Source: Phymatolithon calcareum (lineage: Eukaryota; Rhodophyta; Florideophyceae; Hapalidiales). Taken from it: a stretch of 64,000 bases of DNA. This document shows, piece by piece, positions 33,327 through 43,653 of this stretch; position 1 is the stretch's first letter; each line of letters starts with the position of its first letter. Location: contig OZ345375.1 of NCBI GenBank assembly GCA_977006965.1, positions 1,550,001 through 1,614,000 on the forward strand, written 5' to 3'. The notes under the pieces are model-generated. The model was not told the origin of the DNA and did no database searches. It saw nothing but the letters and a program-made list of their open reading frames with translations. A program made the position numbers and the translations under genes.

Positions 33327-33752
33327 CTAATTCCCGATGACAGCTCTTGTAAGATCCTTCTGTATTAGTCGGCTGAATGCACGACTCGGGCAATGTAGAG
33401 GGGAATACACACAGAATACTCCCCCACTCTCCGCCGAAACGGATTCAATAGGCGAAACCATATTTCGGATTGCATTCTCTTTCTGCCCCAACGCCAGCTG
33501 CCACAAGTCTAATACTTCCGCCTGCGCTGTCGAATCGGTCTCGAATCTTGTGGCAAATGCCATACTCATGGAGAGCACAATAGCTTGTACAGCCTGCAGT
33601 CACTTGGACTCGGGTTTCTGTTTCAGAATATGCGAATTGTGCAAACTGGCTTCTCCCTTCTCATTAATCCACACTTTTGCGTGCATCATGTCATTCGAGT
33701 ATTGACAGCCCGCCAGAAGAATTTCCTGAAGCTGCCTGCGTGCCTTCGCCAT
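33327..33752 (-). pseudogene. Possible small broken gene, unknown function
   Basis: A minus-strand frame from ATG at 33752 (MAKARRQLQEILLAGC) runs to 33327 with a single in-frame TGA near 33600. The two parts have amino-acid-like composition and would give about 140 residues together. No family recognised. Either a decayed gene or chance; a spliced form including 34143-33811 is also possible. Confidence 0.3.
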
Positions 33753-33759
33753 GAGCGTG

Positions 33760-34670
33760 ATAGCGGTAAACAAGCTAAGACGATGGTCTCTCTGTGGACA
33801 GCTCCTGAAGCTAAGTACAGTTTCCTATGACACAGGAAATTTCTTGTCTAGTAAACACCAGCATTGCACGAGCTACATGGTGCCCATGGTTGCTACGAGG
33901 GGACACTTTCCGAAAGGGGTGCCCAGGAAGCCTGAAATGCAGTCGTGAATTCTGGAGAATCTCCACCAAACTCCGCGTCGCGAGATTAATGAGCGCTGCC
34001 AGGTCCGATGTGCCAGATGCCAAGCCAATGCGTTGGCCAGCATCGATAACGTACTGACTGGCTCGTCCCCTAAATACAGCTAATGAAGTGATTCTGTGCT
34101 GCACAGACTGTGCAAGACGTACAGGGCCTGGAAACGACGACAATACAATACGGAGAATACAATTTCAAGGAACACAGAAGAACGTTTATCAAACCATCGA
34201 AGTAGGGTCGAATACGAATGTCCTACACGTCGAAAAGCAAAAGCACACAATGAACCACGTGTAAAATACGGTTTGACCGTCACACCGTTCGGCCGCACGA
34301 CCATACGTTTCAACTAGTGTCCTGGATATTGTCATACTCAGCCGGTAGCCCACAGAAACCGCCACGAGAGCCGATCTAGCGGCGACAAGCACTGAACCTA
34401 AATCAAATAATCGAAAGATCCCGAGCTCAGGATCATAGCACCTGCCAACTCGCCAGCTCGCGCATCTCAACACCAAGAAACCAAGGTGCATCAGTGCAAC
34501 ATCTGCCTCCGTCCGCTCGACTGCATCGAGCAATTGTTTCTTCTGTTCTCCCACCCTCTCATCCTCTTTTGTTCTTGTAGAGTATTTCAGGGAAGCGGAA
34601 GTCCAGGGTTTGACCAGGTCGAACTCTGCATGGAGCTCCTCAGATGCGCTGGGTCACGCACGGCAGCATT
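33760..34670. other. Intergenic, unassigned ORFs only
   Basis: Minus-strand frames at 33811-34143 and 34189-34554 are open (110 and 121 codons) without recognisable domains. Confidence 0.35.
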
Positions 34671-34679
34671 ATAGGATGC

Positions 34680-35197
34680 AATTTCTTTCTTTATTGCGGA
34701 AAGATCGCTAACACTGACGGTAAGCTCCTAAAGCTGTTCTGCAACAGATTTTCATTGTTCAGAAACTTGAGTATTGCTAAGGGTATCTCACGGCATAGTT
34801 CTTCTAAGGTTTTTGTGCCAACTCTACCAATAAACTGACGTCTGGAGACGGAACGCCCACCACATCTTAAAATCAGGTGCTCGGCAGTTTCCTTGCAACC
34901 AGAGTTACAGGTTTTGCACATTGGGTCATACGACCTTGTGTCTCCATGCCTAATCACGGCCACCATGGGGGTACAGTCTCCAATCAGCTGGTGCAAGATC
35001 ACTTCTGCCCGTCTGTGCGATATGGGCAGCTCTCGGGGAAGTGTCGGAACGGCGACAGTTTCGGCTCGTAAGGAAGGCCTAATGATTGATCGCGCTGCCT
35101 CGAGTGTCAGAGGAACCTTCTGATGATCTAATAGGCTTGGTTCGGGAGAAGCCCTCGAGGATGCGATTTCCTCAAGGGCTCCTCCCGCTGACTGCAC
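34680..35197 (-). pseudogene. LINE 3' part: zinc finger, clade B copy 3
   Basis: 168 codons on the minus strand, with VPLTLEAARS, AEVILHQLIGDCTP, the finger CKTCNSGCKETAEHLILRC, SRRQFIGRVGTKTLEELCRE and LKFLNNENLL. It is the best-preserved end of this clade in the window and ends near a plus-strand TTTCTTTCTTTATTGCGG tail. The RNase H and reverse transcriptase are missing through 5' truncation. It aligns with 13385-13600, 19971-20330 and 48165-48409. Confidence 0.8.
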
Positions 35198-35334
35198 ATT
35201 ACCGACACAGCTTTATCGTGTTCACGAAAGTTCTGAAGTTCTGGCACCTAGCGGAGATCGAGATAATGGTAAAATGATTGAAAATGTTCACGAAGCGTAT
35301 ATCACTCGACCTACGTGCCATGATATACCCATAA

Positions 35335-35515
35335 GTTGTGGCTGCGTCGGACCAACGCCAGAATCACTCTTTGGTGACATACCTGGACGAGACGTGAAAA
35401 CCGCAGTCAAACTCGCTAAACGATAGGATAGAATGGAAGAACCTTAGACCCTCGAAGCGTTGCTAGCCCCATTGCGGGAAAAGGCAAAATGAATGAATGA
35501 ATGAATAAGTTATGG
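35335..35515 (+). repeat. Retroposon 3' tail with (GAAT)n, copy 2
   Basis: Same body as 14625-14775 but on the other strand. It ends CCCATTGCGGGAAAAGGC then AAAATGAATGAATGAATGAA. Related 3' sequence with CACTGCTTGCTAGCCCCAT is found at 47770. Confidence 0.7.
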
Positions 35516-35622
35516 CTATAATATGGCCCATAACTATGCGGAAGACAACATCCGAGACAAAAAAAGTTATCACAGGCACACGCTACCGACACGGACCGCC
35601 TGTCGTTAAGTTGGGATTTATC

Positions 35623-35719
35623 GCAATTCGATTCCATCCGGAGCAATCGTAGTGGTTCCACGATTCACTCTAGGCGATTCGTAGAACCACTACGATTGCT
35701 CCGGATGGAATCGAATTGC
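35623..35719. repeat. Perfect inverted repeat with 36-bp arms
   Basis: Left arm 35623-35658 (starts GCAATTCGATTCC) and right arm 35684-35719 are exact complements around a 25-bp spacer. The right arm runs into a GAGCGGCAGGC repeat. Perfect arms of this length imply a recent origin, for example a foldback transposon, inverted duplication or template switch. Confidence 0.9.
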
Positions 35720-35721
35720 AT

Positions 35722-35850
35722 TTCGAGCGGCAGGCGGAGGAGTGCTGTCCTAACTAGCTTACGTGAATAACGCCCTGTCGTAATTTAAGTAGAAAGATAG
35801 TTAGCGATAAAGCACTGCTTTGTGCGCATCTTTAGGGACGGCAGATTTAT
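35722..35850 (+). repeat. GAGCGGCAGGC dispersed repeat, copy 1
   Basis: Shared with 47675-47790 and 47865-47985: GAGCGGCAGGC, then ATAACGCCCTGTCG-like and AAAGCACTGCTT. Probably a LINE 3' untranslated segment. Confidence 0.6.
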
Positions 35851-37410
35851 CATCATCAATACCGACTAGTTATTCTCTTGGAAAGATTGCAGAACTTCTG
35901 ATTCTACCAAGAAGGATCTCTCAAAAATGCGAAAGTGCACCGGGCAATCTGCGTTCAAACTATACAGCCAGATGTCTGAGCCCCAGAACTTCAGTAAAGA
36001 CTCCCGTGGCCACTCTAGTGTCGTGGGATTGGAAAGAGGCATCATAACAATGGGGACATCTATTTCGAAACTAATGAATAGTTTGACGTTTTACGTTTAG
36101 AGCCGCATACGTTGAAACGACACATCTAGTCTCTCCAACGATTCTATCATCATCGTATTGTGAATGACAGTAGCAGAGGACCCAGCTAGCTTACTCGCCG
36201 ACACTAACTAACACTCAACGTATCGATTAGTCTAGTGTTACTCGGTGCTACTTCAGGAGGATGACCGACTGCTCGATTCCACACTACTTAGGGCGTGCTG
36301 AAAAAAAGCTACCACTCCTCAACTGTATATTATTGGTCTCATTCGGTTTCCGTAGAGGTTTCTTGGACGGTCGCTTTCCTCTATCTTCTGTACAAATACG
36401 TGTCAAGACACTGATCTTGCTGAGTTGTGCCTTGAAAAATTCTTGGTTTATGAAATGCGACTAGAAGGGTCCAGCAATGAGCGAATGTCTTGGCAATCAC
36501 CAGCAGTTTTCGGTCACGGATGCGTCTTTCCCTTTTTGCCGACTGAGCAATATTATCAACTCTGAGCAGAGGTGGCATTGTCTCCGCTATTTCAGTTCGT
36601 ATTCTGCGATCTTTGACTTCATTTTTCGTTTCACGAGAGTTCGTGTCTATGCCGCGGTTGACGTAAGGAAATATAGATGTATATTGCTTCTGTCTTGGTG
36701 AGATAGCTTTGTTGACTAATTTGAATTACGCTTGTCGCTAACAAGAGTGATTCTTGTCTACAAAACAACCCGCTTTGGTGTTGACACATCCCCATTAAGA
36801 CCGCTGTGTCCACAACCAAAGCGTGAAGATGGACAGGCAGGACCGAGACTAATTGTTTCGACATTCTGAATTGTGCCGACTTCTGCGCAGGTTCCTGAAA
36901 AGGCCTTGCTTGGCGGAAGGTTCACGACGTAATGGCCACGGTTTGGGTACAGGATACAGGTTTATTGCTACTATGATACCAGTACAGTATCATAGATAGA
37001 TCATGTTGGCCAATTGGTGGATCTCGTAAAATTTCAATCACTGACGATTGTAGCCAATGGGAGTCAACCAAGCAATACACGTGGACTCGCCTGTATCATA
37101 CGAAACCCAGGAATGAAAAGAGCACCGTGACTTTCAGTTCGGTTGCACAAGCCTTCTTTACAGTCCCAATCCGATTTCGTGCTGTCTTTGTCTGGACTTG
37201 CCGTGTAACCACCTCTTGTTTCTTCTCGCATCGTTCTCATCCTTGTCGTCACAGGCCGGCAACTGCGAGTACTCCCGGAGGGACGCAAAACTCACCTCTC
37301 GAAGAACAATTGACTTGGCATTGCATTGCTTGCAATCCAGGCTGATTTCCGCGTGACGACCTCGACCGACAGTACTGTCGCCTGCACTCCAGGCCGGTGC
37401 TCCACATCTT
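35851..37410. other. Upstream region of the P4-ATPase gene
   Basis: No gene recognised. A small inverted repeat CTATGATAC/GTATCATAG at about 36971-36995 includes TACAGTA. Antisense frames near 37.1-37.7 kb are shadows of the flippase gene. Confidence 0.45.
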
Positions 37411-37418
37411 CCGCGTGA

Positions 37419-40400
37419 ATGCGGCGCGCCCCCAGCGTGCGCGTCAAGGTCGCTCGTCGCGGCTCTCTGCGCACGCTGGGTGTCGACGCCACTCGTGTCT
37501 TCCGACGTGTCCGTGCCGTCGTCCGCACCATGTCCGCCGAAGGTGTTCTTCCGCTTCTGCGCAGCGCGCCGGCGGAGTCTGTCCCCCTCACACTCGGCCA
37601 TGGCGTTGATCGAGCCGCCGGTACTACAGCCACTCCTGAAGAGCGCACTGTTCCTCTGTCTACCGTCTCGAATGCTCATCGTTCCCGTCGTCCTGGCAAT
37701 GCTGTGCGGAATCAAAAGTACTCCATATTCACCTTCCTTCCGCTGGTACTTTACGAACAGTTTCGCATGTTCTACAATTTATTTTTCCTGCTGGTTGCAT
37801 GTTCGCAATTCATTCCTGCCCTGCGAGTTGGTTTCTTCTGGACGTACTTTGGACCCCTCGTCTTCGTGCTCGTCATCTCAGTGTCCAAGGAGGCCATTGA
37901 CGATATAGCGCGATATAAGAGGGATCGCCGCATTAATCTTGTCGCATACACTATGCTCTGTGGCGGTGGTCCTGATGATACCGGGGAGGTGCGAAGGAAG
38001 ACCGTTGCGTCGCGGGATATACGCGTTGGCGACGTCCTTGTTCTCGACTCTGACGACCGCGTTCCCGCTGACTGTGTGCTCCTTCGCGCTGTTCCTACTG
38101 ATCGAACTGTGACAGACTCACCCGACCAAGTTGCTGATGCACCCGATTCCCTGTTCATTCGCACGGATCAGCTTGATGGGGAGACAGACTGGAAATTACG
38201 CCGGCCTGTCGCGCAAACGCAGGCGCTTGCCACGGACGCCGATGTACTCCAATGCGGTGGCGAAGTTCATGCGGAGCCGCCCAAGCGCGAAATTTACGAT
38301 TTTGTCGCCACCTACGTATCCAGTAGCGGAGTTAAAGAACCGCTCACAGTCGAAAACACCCTATGGGCCAATACAGTGGTCGCGTCGGGAAGAGCGATTT
38401 GTCTTGTTGTGTACAATGGAAACGAGACGCGCAGCAAACTCAACGCGTCCGCGCCGAGAAGCAAAATCGGTACATTGGACCATGAAGTTAACTTTATGTC
38501 AAAACTCCTTTTCTGCTTGCTTTTTATGCTCGCTGGAATGCTTACATTGTTGCGCGGATTCTCGGGTCAGTGGATACTGTACTTCTTCCGCTACTTTTTG
38601 CTACTCTCCGCAATTATTCCTATTTCAATGCGCGTCAACCTTGATATGGCTAAGATCGCATACACGATGTTTATCGAGCGCGATACTGAAAAAATGCCGG
38701 ACTGCACCGTGCGAAACTCAAATCTTCCTGAAGAGCTTGGTCGCGTAGAGTACTTGTTGACAGACAAGACAGGAACTCTCACGCAAAACGAAATGACTTT
38801 TAAGAAACTTCATGTTGGCACCGTTCTTTTCGCCCGTGATTCGTTGGAGGACGTCTGCTCTTATCTTCGCGAGGCATTTCGAACACGTGCGGAATTGCGG
38901 CAGTATGAAGGCGAATCGCAGCTCCGTAATGATGCCCGTGCGCCTGGGGCCAGTCTCCTGGCAGACGCAAACCTTCTTGCGATGCCGGTAGACATGCCGT
39001 CGCCAACATCTCCGCGGCCTTCACCACCACAGACCAGTAGGCGAGCACGAATTCAAACGCAAGTACTGGACGCATTGCTGGCCATCGCACTCGCACACAA
39101 CGTCGCACCCGTCGAAGAGAATGGCAATCGTACGTATGAGGCTGCAAGTCCTGATGAAGTCGCGCTTGTGCGGTTTGCAGAAAGTGTTGGACTCGTGTTG
39201 CAAGAAAGAAGCATGAGCACCATCGCATTGCGGGCGCCGGGCGGTGCCGTGCTTCGATACGACGTCCTCGCCGAGTTCCCATTCACCTCAGAAGCGAAAC
39301 GTATGGGAGTCATCGTACAAGCGCGCGATACTGGCGAAATTACGCTCTACGTCAAGGGTGCCGATTCCGTTCTATCTCCCGCAGTACAGTACAATGACTG
39401 GCTGGATGAGGAATGCGGCAATCTTGCTAGGGAAGGACTTCGAACTCTTGTGTTTGCGAAGCGCAGTCTTTCGCAGAAAGAGTATGCTCTTTTTGCAAAG
39501 CAGTGGCTGGCTGCGCGAACCTCGGCGCTTAACCGGAAGGAGGAAATGGCGAGCGTGCAGGCCGGCATCGAACGCAACATGCAACTGCTTGCTCTGACAG
39601 GAGTAGAGGACAGACTACAGCCGAATGTGCGAGAAACTCTAGAAAAACTTCGACATGCGGGTATTCATGTGTGGATGCTCACTGGAGACAAGGTCGAGAC
39701 TGCGACTTGTATTGCGGTGTCGTCACGGCTTGCCGAGCGGTCGCAGGGCATTTTCCCAATTGTTGGCATCACAAGTCGGGCTGATGCTATGCGGGCGCTG
39801 ACCCGGTTCAAGAATCAGGCGGGTTCTGATGTGCTGATTGTTGACGGAACATCGCTGCAAACGTATCTTGACATGTTCCCGGAAGAATTCATGGACGCGG
39901 CAGCGGAAGCGCCGGCAGCTGTTGCTTGCAGGTGCTCGCCGACGCAAAAAGCTTCGGTGGTTCAGCTTTTGCAGGAATTGAAGGGAAAACGCGTAGCGGC
40001 TATTGGGGACGGGGGAAATGATGTGAGCATGATACAGCAAGCGCATGCAGGGATAGGGATCCCCGGCAAGGAGGGCATGCAAGCATCGCTTGCGGCTGAC
40101 TTCAGCATCACATCCTTTTCGCACCTAACGAGGTTGTTGTTATGGCACGGGCGGAACTCGTACAAGCGATCGGCGAGATTGTCGCAGTTTGTAATTCATC
40201 GCGGACTGATCATTTCCATTATCCAAACGGTGTATTGCGCTCTGTTTTTCTACGCTGCGGTGAGTGTATACTCGGGTTGGATTCTGGTGGGGTATGCCAC
40301 GGTGTTCACAATGTTTCCTGTGTTTTCGCTGATTTTTGATGAGGACGTGAACGAACATGCAGCGGAGACGTATCCCGAATTGTACAAGGATCTCCAAAAA

Positions 40401-40808
40401 GGGCGATCCCTCAACCTCAAGACGTTCCTTATATGGGTATTCAAGTCGATATATCAGGGAACAATGATCATGGTGTTCTCTATGTACGTTTTGTGGGATG
40501 ATGATTACTTTACTACTTTACATCTTAGCGCGATTTCTTTTACGGCGCTTATTCTGACGGAGCTGCTAATGGTGACGTTTGAGGTGCATACTTGGCATTG
40601 GATGATGGTGGCGGCACAGTTCTGCTCTGTCGCGTGCTATCTTGCGTCTATCTTAATTTTGCGAGACACTTTTGATGGTTCTCTCATGTTTCGATGGGGT
40701 TTTGCCGGTCGGGTTGTGGTTGTCACACTCGTTTCCTGCCTACCAGTGTCAATAGGAAAGTGGTTAAAGCGGCGGTTTGCACCAGCCCCGTACTCAAAGC
40801 TTGCGTAA
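37419..40808 (+). CDS. NEO1: P4-type phospholipid-translocating ATPase, Neo1/ATP9 class
   Basis: 1129 residues, single exon. P4-ATPases flip phospholipids from the luminal or outer to the cytosolic leaflet. Neo1/ATP9 members act in Golgi/endosome membranes and, unlike other P4 classes, need no CDC50 subunit. Motifs: first helix pair after RNQKYSIFTFLP (98-109) and QFIPAL; actuator DGETDWKLR (253-261); PISMRVNLDM (401-410) replacing the P-type PEGL-like motif; phosphorylation site DKTGTLT with D449; nucleotide-binding KGAD (646); TGDK (755); hinge GDGGNDVSM (863-871); then the C-terminal helices from YSGWILVGYA. DGETDW and VRNSNLPEELGRVEYLL are Neo1-class signatures. Met38 (37530, context CACCATGTCC) is a good alternative start. 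All catalytic residues are present, so it should be functional. Confidence 0.97.
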   Translation: MRRAPSVRVKVARRGSLRTLGVDATRVFRRVRAVVRTMSAEGVLPLLRSAPAESVPLTLGHGVDRAAGTTATPEERTVPLSTVSNAHRSRRPGNAVRNQKYSIFTFLPLVLYEQFRMFYNLFFLLVACSQFIPALRVGFFWTYFGPLVFVLVISVSKEAIDDIARYKRDRRINLVAYTMLCGGGPDDTGEVRRKTVASRDIRVGDVLVLDSDDRVPADCVLLRAVPTDRTVTDSPDQVADAPDSLFIRTDQLDGETDWKLRRPVAQTQALATDADVLQCGGEVHAEPPKREIYDFVATYVSSSGVKEPLTVENTLWANTVVASGRAICLVVYNGNETRSKLNASAPRSKIGTLDHEVNFMSKLLFCLLFMLAGMLTLLRGFSGQWILYFFRYFLLLSAIIPISMRVNLDMAKIAYTMFIERDTEKMPDCTVRNSNLPEELGRVEYLLTDKTGTLTQNEMTFKKLHVGTVLFARDSLEDVCSYLREAFRTRAELRQYEGESQLRNDARAPGASLLADANLLAMPVDMPSPTSPRPSPPQTSRRARIQTQVLDALLAIALAHNVAPVEENGNRTYEAASPDEVALVRFAESVGLVLQERSMSTIALRAPGGAVLRYDVLAEFPFTSEAKRMGVIVQARDTGEITLYVKGADSVLSPAVQYNDWLDEECGNLAREGLRTLVFAKRSLSQKEYALFAKQWLAARTSALNRKEEMASVQAGIERNMQLLALTGVEDRLQPNVRETLEKLRHAGIHVWMLTGDKVETATCIAVSSRLAERSQGIFPIVGITSRADAMRALTRFKNQAGSDVLIVDGTSLQTYLDMFPEEFMDAAAEAPAAVACRCSPTQKASVVQLLQELKGKRVAAIGDGGNDVSMIQQAHAGIGIPGKEGMQASLAADFSITSFSHLTRLLLWHGRNSYKRSARLSQFVIHRGLIISIIQTVYCALFFYAAVSVYSGWILVGYATVFTMFPVFSLIFDEDVNEHAAETYPELYKDLQKGRSLNLKTFLIWVFKSIYQGTMIMVFSMYVLWDDDYFTTLHLSAISFTALILTELLMVTFEVHTWHWMMVAAQFCSVACYLASILILRDTFDGSLMFRWGFAGRVVVVTLVSCLPVSIGKWLKRRFAPAPYSKLA

Positions 40809-41220
40809 CGCTTTGATGTTGGTCTATGACTTGTGGTGTATGTAGACGTAGTAGTGTTAGGTCGCTCTGTGAGTGCCTTTTGTTCAGAACCATGAGGACG
40901 AGATTGGACACAATAAAACAGCATTCAGAGAGGCAGAATCAGTATTTGAAATTCGATGGTCATGATTGTCATCGGCGATGAGGGTGATAACTCATCGCCC
41001 TAGTTTCGCATTGTCTCGCGCTTCGAGAGACAAAAGGACTTTACGCTCCAAAAACGTACTGAAAGCATGTGCATGGAGGCTCGTCCTCCATGACGGAGGG
41101 CGCGGGGTGTGATCTTGTTTATTGCAGATAACCTCGGTTCAAAATTTCTCACTGGCCCGAAATTTAAAAACATCTTTGAAGCTTTCGTATCGAATAGATC
41201 TTCGACAGTTTTATCAATAA
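40809..41220. other. 3' flank of flippase gene, no gene
   Basis: Nothing recognised; leads into the palindrome-rich tract. Confidence 0.5.
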
Positions 41221-41223
41221 TTG

Positions 41224-41252
41224 ATCTTTTCTGTAATTATTACAGAAAAGAT
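41224..41252. repeat. 29-bp hairpin palindrome
   Basis: ATCTTTTCTGTAAT, one T, then ATTACAGAAAAGAT: exact complement arms with a one-base centre. Confidence 0.85.
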
Positions 41253-41712
41253 ATTCTTTCGAAGTACTAAACGACATAAGCAGAACAGAGTATGATCAGA
41301 CGTTCATCGACTACATGCAAACCACAGTCGTACGGGTACTTTGTTTTTGCGGGCTACCCGCGAAAAAATTTTTAAAACAGGGCCCCTCCACCCGTATGTT
41401 TGAATCTTCATAATTTTTGATTACCCGTGCCCCATTGCCTCTGCGAAGAACAACCCGCGGGGAGCCCAATACCCGCCCTCTTCCAACTCATAGCACATGG
41501 AACTCGTGCTTGGACACCCCAATTAAAAGGGGAGGTGCCCCAGTTTTGGACACATATCAAACAAATTTTAAAAAAATTCAGTGCATTTTAGCTGTAATCA
41601 GGATATTGCAACGGCCAGCTTTCCGAAATAAAACAGCTGTTTTGACCTAGGTCAAATTTGTTTTCAAAGATCTTGCAAGCGTATAATCCGGGCGTGGCTA
41701 ATACCAAACAAT

Positions 41713-41750
41713 ACTGTACAGTATCAAATAATACTGTAAAGTTACTGTAT
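41713..41750. repeat. TACTGTA/TACAGTA cluster
   Basis: Four overlapping or adjacent copies in about 40 bp, including TACTGTACAGTA. Same heptamer as in the 26.6-27.1 kb spacer. Confidence 0.6.
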
Positions 41751-41762
41751 CAGGTTTTAGCC

Positions 41763-41796
41763 GCACTCGGACTACAGCATGCTGTAGTCCGAGTGC
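41763..41796. repeat. 34-bp perfect palindrome
   Basis: Symmetric about 41779/41780; the centre reads CTACAGCATGCTGTAG and the ends GCACTCGG and CCGAGTGC. No spacer, so it can form a cruciform. Confidence 0.9.
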
Positions 41797-41800
41797 ACCG

Positions 41801-41870
41801 GGGGAGCACGGCACCATTTTGGCCCAAATCAACTAAACAACTATCGGGCCAAAATGTTGCCGTGCTCCCC
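41801..41870. repeat. Inverted repeat, 25-bp arms
   Basis: Arms 41801-41825 (starts GGGGAGCACGGCA) and 41846-41870 match with one mismatch around a 20-bp loop. It starts 5 bp after the 34-bp palindrome. The adjacent region has repeated GTACCCGTATCAAA (41966, 42047). Confidence 0.85.
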
Positions 41871-42126
41871 TAGTGCAGCTTTGATACGTACAATACATCT
41901 AAGCTGCTGCGAAATCAGACTTTAAGCGGTATACCCGCGGGTACCGACACAATTGATACTGCAAGTACCCGTATCAAATTTTCTATCCAAATCAATCCAA
42001 ACCCGTGCCCCTAACAAAGGACGGCATTTCGAACGGGTAGGTACCCGTATCAAAAAAGGGCACACATTTGATAAAAACTACCCATCAACACATTTTATGA
42101 TACCACACCGAGGGTTAGCATTATAC

Positions 42127-42679
42127 AGTCGAACCTGTATAACTGCAACACGGCGGTAAAGCAGGTTGGTATGCAGTAATAGAGGTTTTGCAGTCTTGGA
42201 GGCTTTATCATAAGGGGCTACAGAAACATTCTACCCAATCGTCCACGAGGCTCAGTTGAACCAATCAGTGACCTTTCTCTGCTGGAGCCCCTTCTTGTGC
42301 TCGGAGCGAATCTTACGTTGCGATGCGTGGATGGCGCGCCGCACAGACCCTCATTTGGGCTGACGAGGTATGCGCAGTGGTGTTTCCTGCAGGGATGAGC
42401 ATCATCAAATAAAGCTATTCTATGTATCAAATGGAACTTACTTGCAAGTAACAAGCAGCCCTGCACGATTTATGACGAGAGCCAGTCTGTGTTGCAATCC
42501 GTGCTATCAAAATTTTATTCAAAATTAAGGGTGGCATTCCCTTCAGTTGCACTAATGCAGTTTGCAAGGTAGGTTTAAATTTAGTTACTTTTCGGCATAT
42601 ACCAAATCGGTCTAGGCGATTCGATTGCACGAATGCAGGTTTTGCAGCTATACAGGTTGCAGATATACAGGTTCGACTG
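42127..42679. mobile_element. Pogo/Tc1-mariner-like miniature transposon
   Basis: 553 bp bounded by TA dinucleotides (42125-42126 and 42680-42681). Terminal inverted repeats begin CAGTCGAACCTGTATA and continue CTGCAAC on both sides; over 25 bp they differ at two positions. TA target duplication and CAGT-G/CAGTNGAACC ends are typical of pogo/Tigger-type elements. The subterminal region repeats a TATACAGGTT motif, a likely transposase site. No transposase is encoded, so it is a non-autonomous (MITE-like) element. Confidence 0.8.
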
Positions 42680-42758
42680 TACCCTTCTCGATCTACAGCC
42701 CTGCGGGGAACCCCGTGGCCCGGCGGTGCATTGGAAAAGCGGCCCCTGTACGACTCTG

Positions 42759-42841
42759 ATGCAAACACACAATTTATGTGCTTGCGCAAGAGACGTTCAT
42801 CGACTACATGCAAACACACAATTTAGGTGCTTGCGCAAGAG
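42759..42841. repeat. Tandem 49-bp repeat, two units
   Basis: ATGCAAACACACAATTTA followed by GTGCTTGCGCAAGAG at 42759-42792 and 42808-42841. The spacer ACGTTCATCGACTAC, with the adjacent ATGCAAAC, also occurs at 41300-41322. Confidence 0.85.
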
Positions 42842-42879
42842 AAACGAACCACCTGCGTTTAAACGCAGGTGGTTCGTTT
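42842..42879. repeat. 38-bp perfect palindrome
   Basis: Arms of 19 bp (AAACGAACCACCTGCGTTT and its complement) meet at TTTAAA without spacer, directly after the tandem repeat and followed by T's. It could be a transposon end or act as a strong hairpin in a transcript. Confidence 0.9.
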
Positions 42880-43550
42880 TTGTGCGTTTCTGGTGAAAGG
42901 ATGTTACAATCGAGCATCAGATTGTGATGAGCTCACAGATTGTTCCCTCTGCACGTCAGTGAGACACGTTTTGATTGCCCAGGACGGCCGGCATGGACAA
43001 TGGTTTCTGGGTGATGGCGCTAAGCACGGTATTATATTCCACTGTCAACATCATCGAGGCGATGAGGGCACGATGTAGAAGGCGAAACGAGGTTTCATTG
43101 CCCAACTCAGACAACGGCGTTCATCTGTTTTGGTGTTGGGACTTCAACGATGCAGCCTCCTGCATGGAGCGTAGCATGATGTACCCCTAAATTGAAAACG
43201 TAGCTTCATGCGAATGAACTTTGATAATTGTGAGGAGTGCACTTTCATGGCCATTGACTGCAGTTTTGGCGAAAATCCTTATTTGAGGCTGCATCGAGAA
43301 GACCATGGGCATTTCCTTGCCACGACAAGTTTTCTTTATGTATGATCGGTCCGTATCTCCGACAATTCGTAGTACGTGTGCGGCAGAGTGAAGGCAGAGT
43401 TGATTTAGTAGTTGAATCTGGAGTAAAAGCAATGTACTAGTGCTATAACTCGACCCTGCGTAAAGGTTCATTTAATTAACTGATGGCAATCTGTTGCGCT
43501 GGGTATGGGGTACAGTTGTATACTGCCCCCATTGCGGAGCATAACCTTTT

Positions 43551-43650
43551 GTGTACCCGAACCGGATCCAGGTCGGGAATGTCTTAGAAGCCCCTTACAT
43601 GTGGAGTGTCTGCGATATAGCTCTAATATCCTGCAGTAAAGAAAGAAGAA
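43551..43650 (+). repeat. Dispersed LINE-like 3' tail, copy 2
   Basis: Matches 3241-3345 and 50510-50605 and ends GTAAAGAAAGAAG. It lies just beyond the 3' end of the coiled-coil gene on the minus strand. Confidence 0.6.
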
Positions 43651-43653
43651 GTA

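Noticed and set aside
37158-37715. 185-codon minus-strand frame over the flippase start
   Set aside because: Low-complexity Arg/Thr composition and full overlap with the flippase leader; a codon-bias shadow.
42640-42690. tRNA T-arm (GGTTCGACTG flanked by TACAG/TGTA)
   Set aside because: It is the terminal inverted repeat of the miniature transposon; no acceptor or anticodon stem can be formed.
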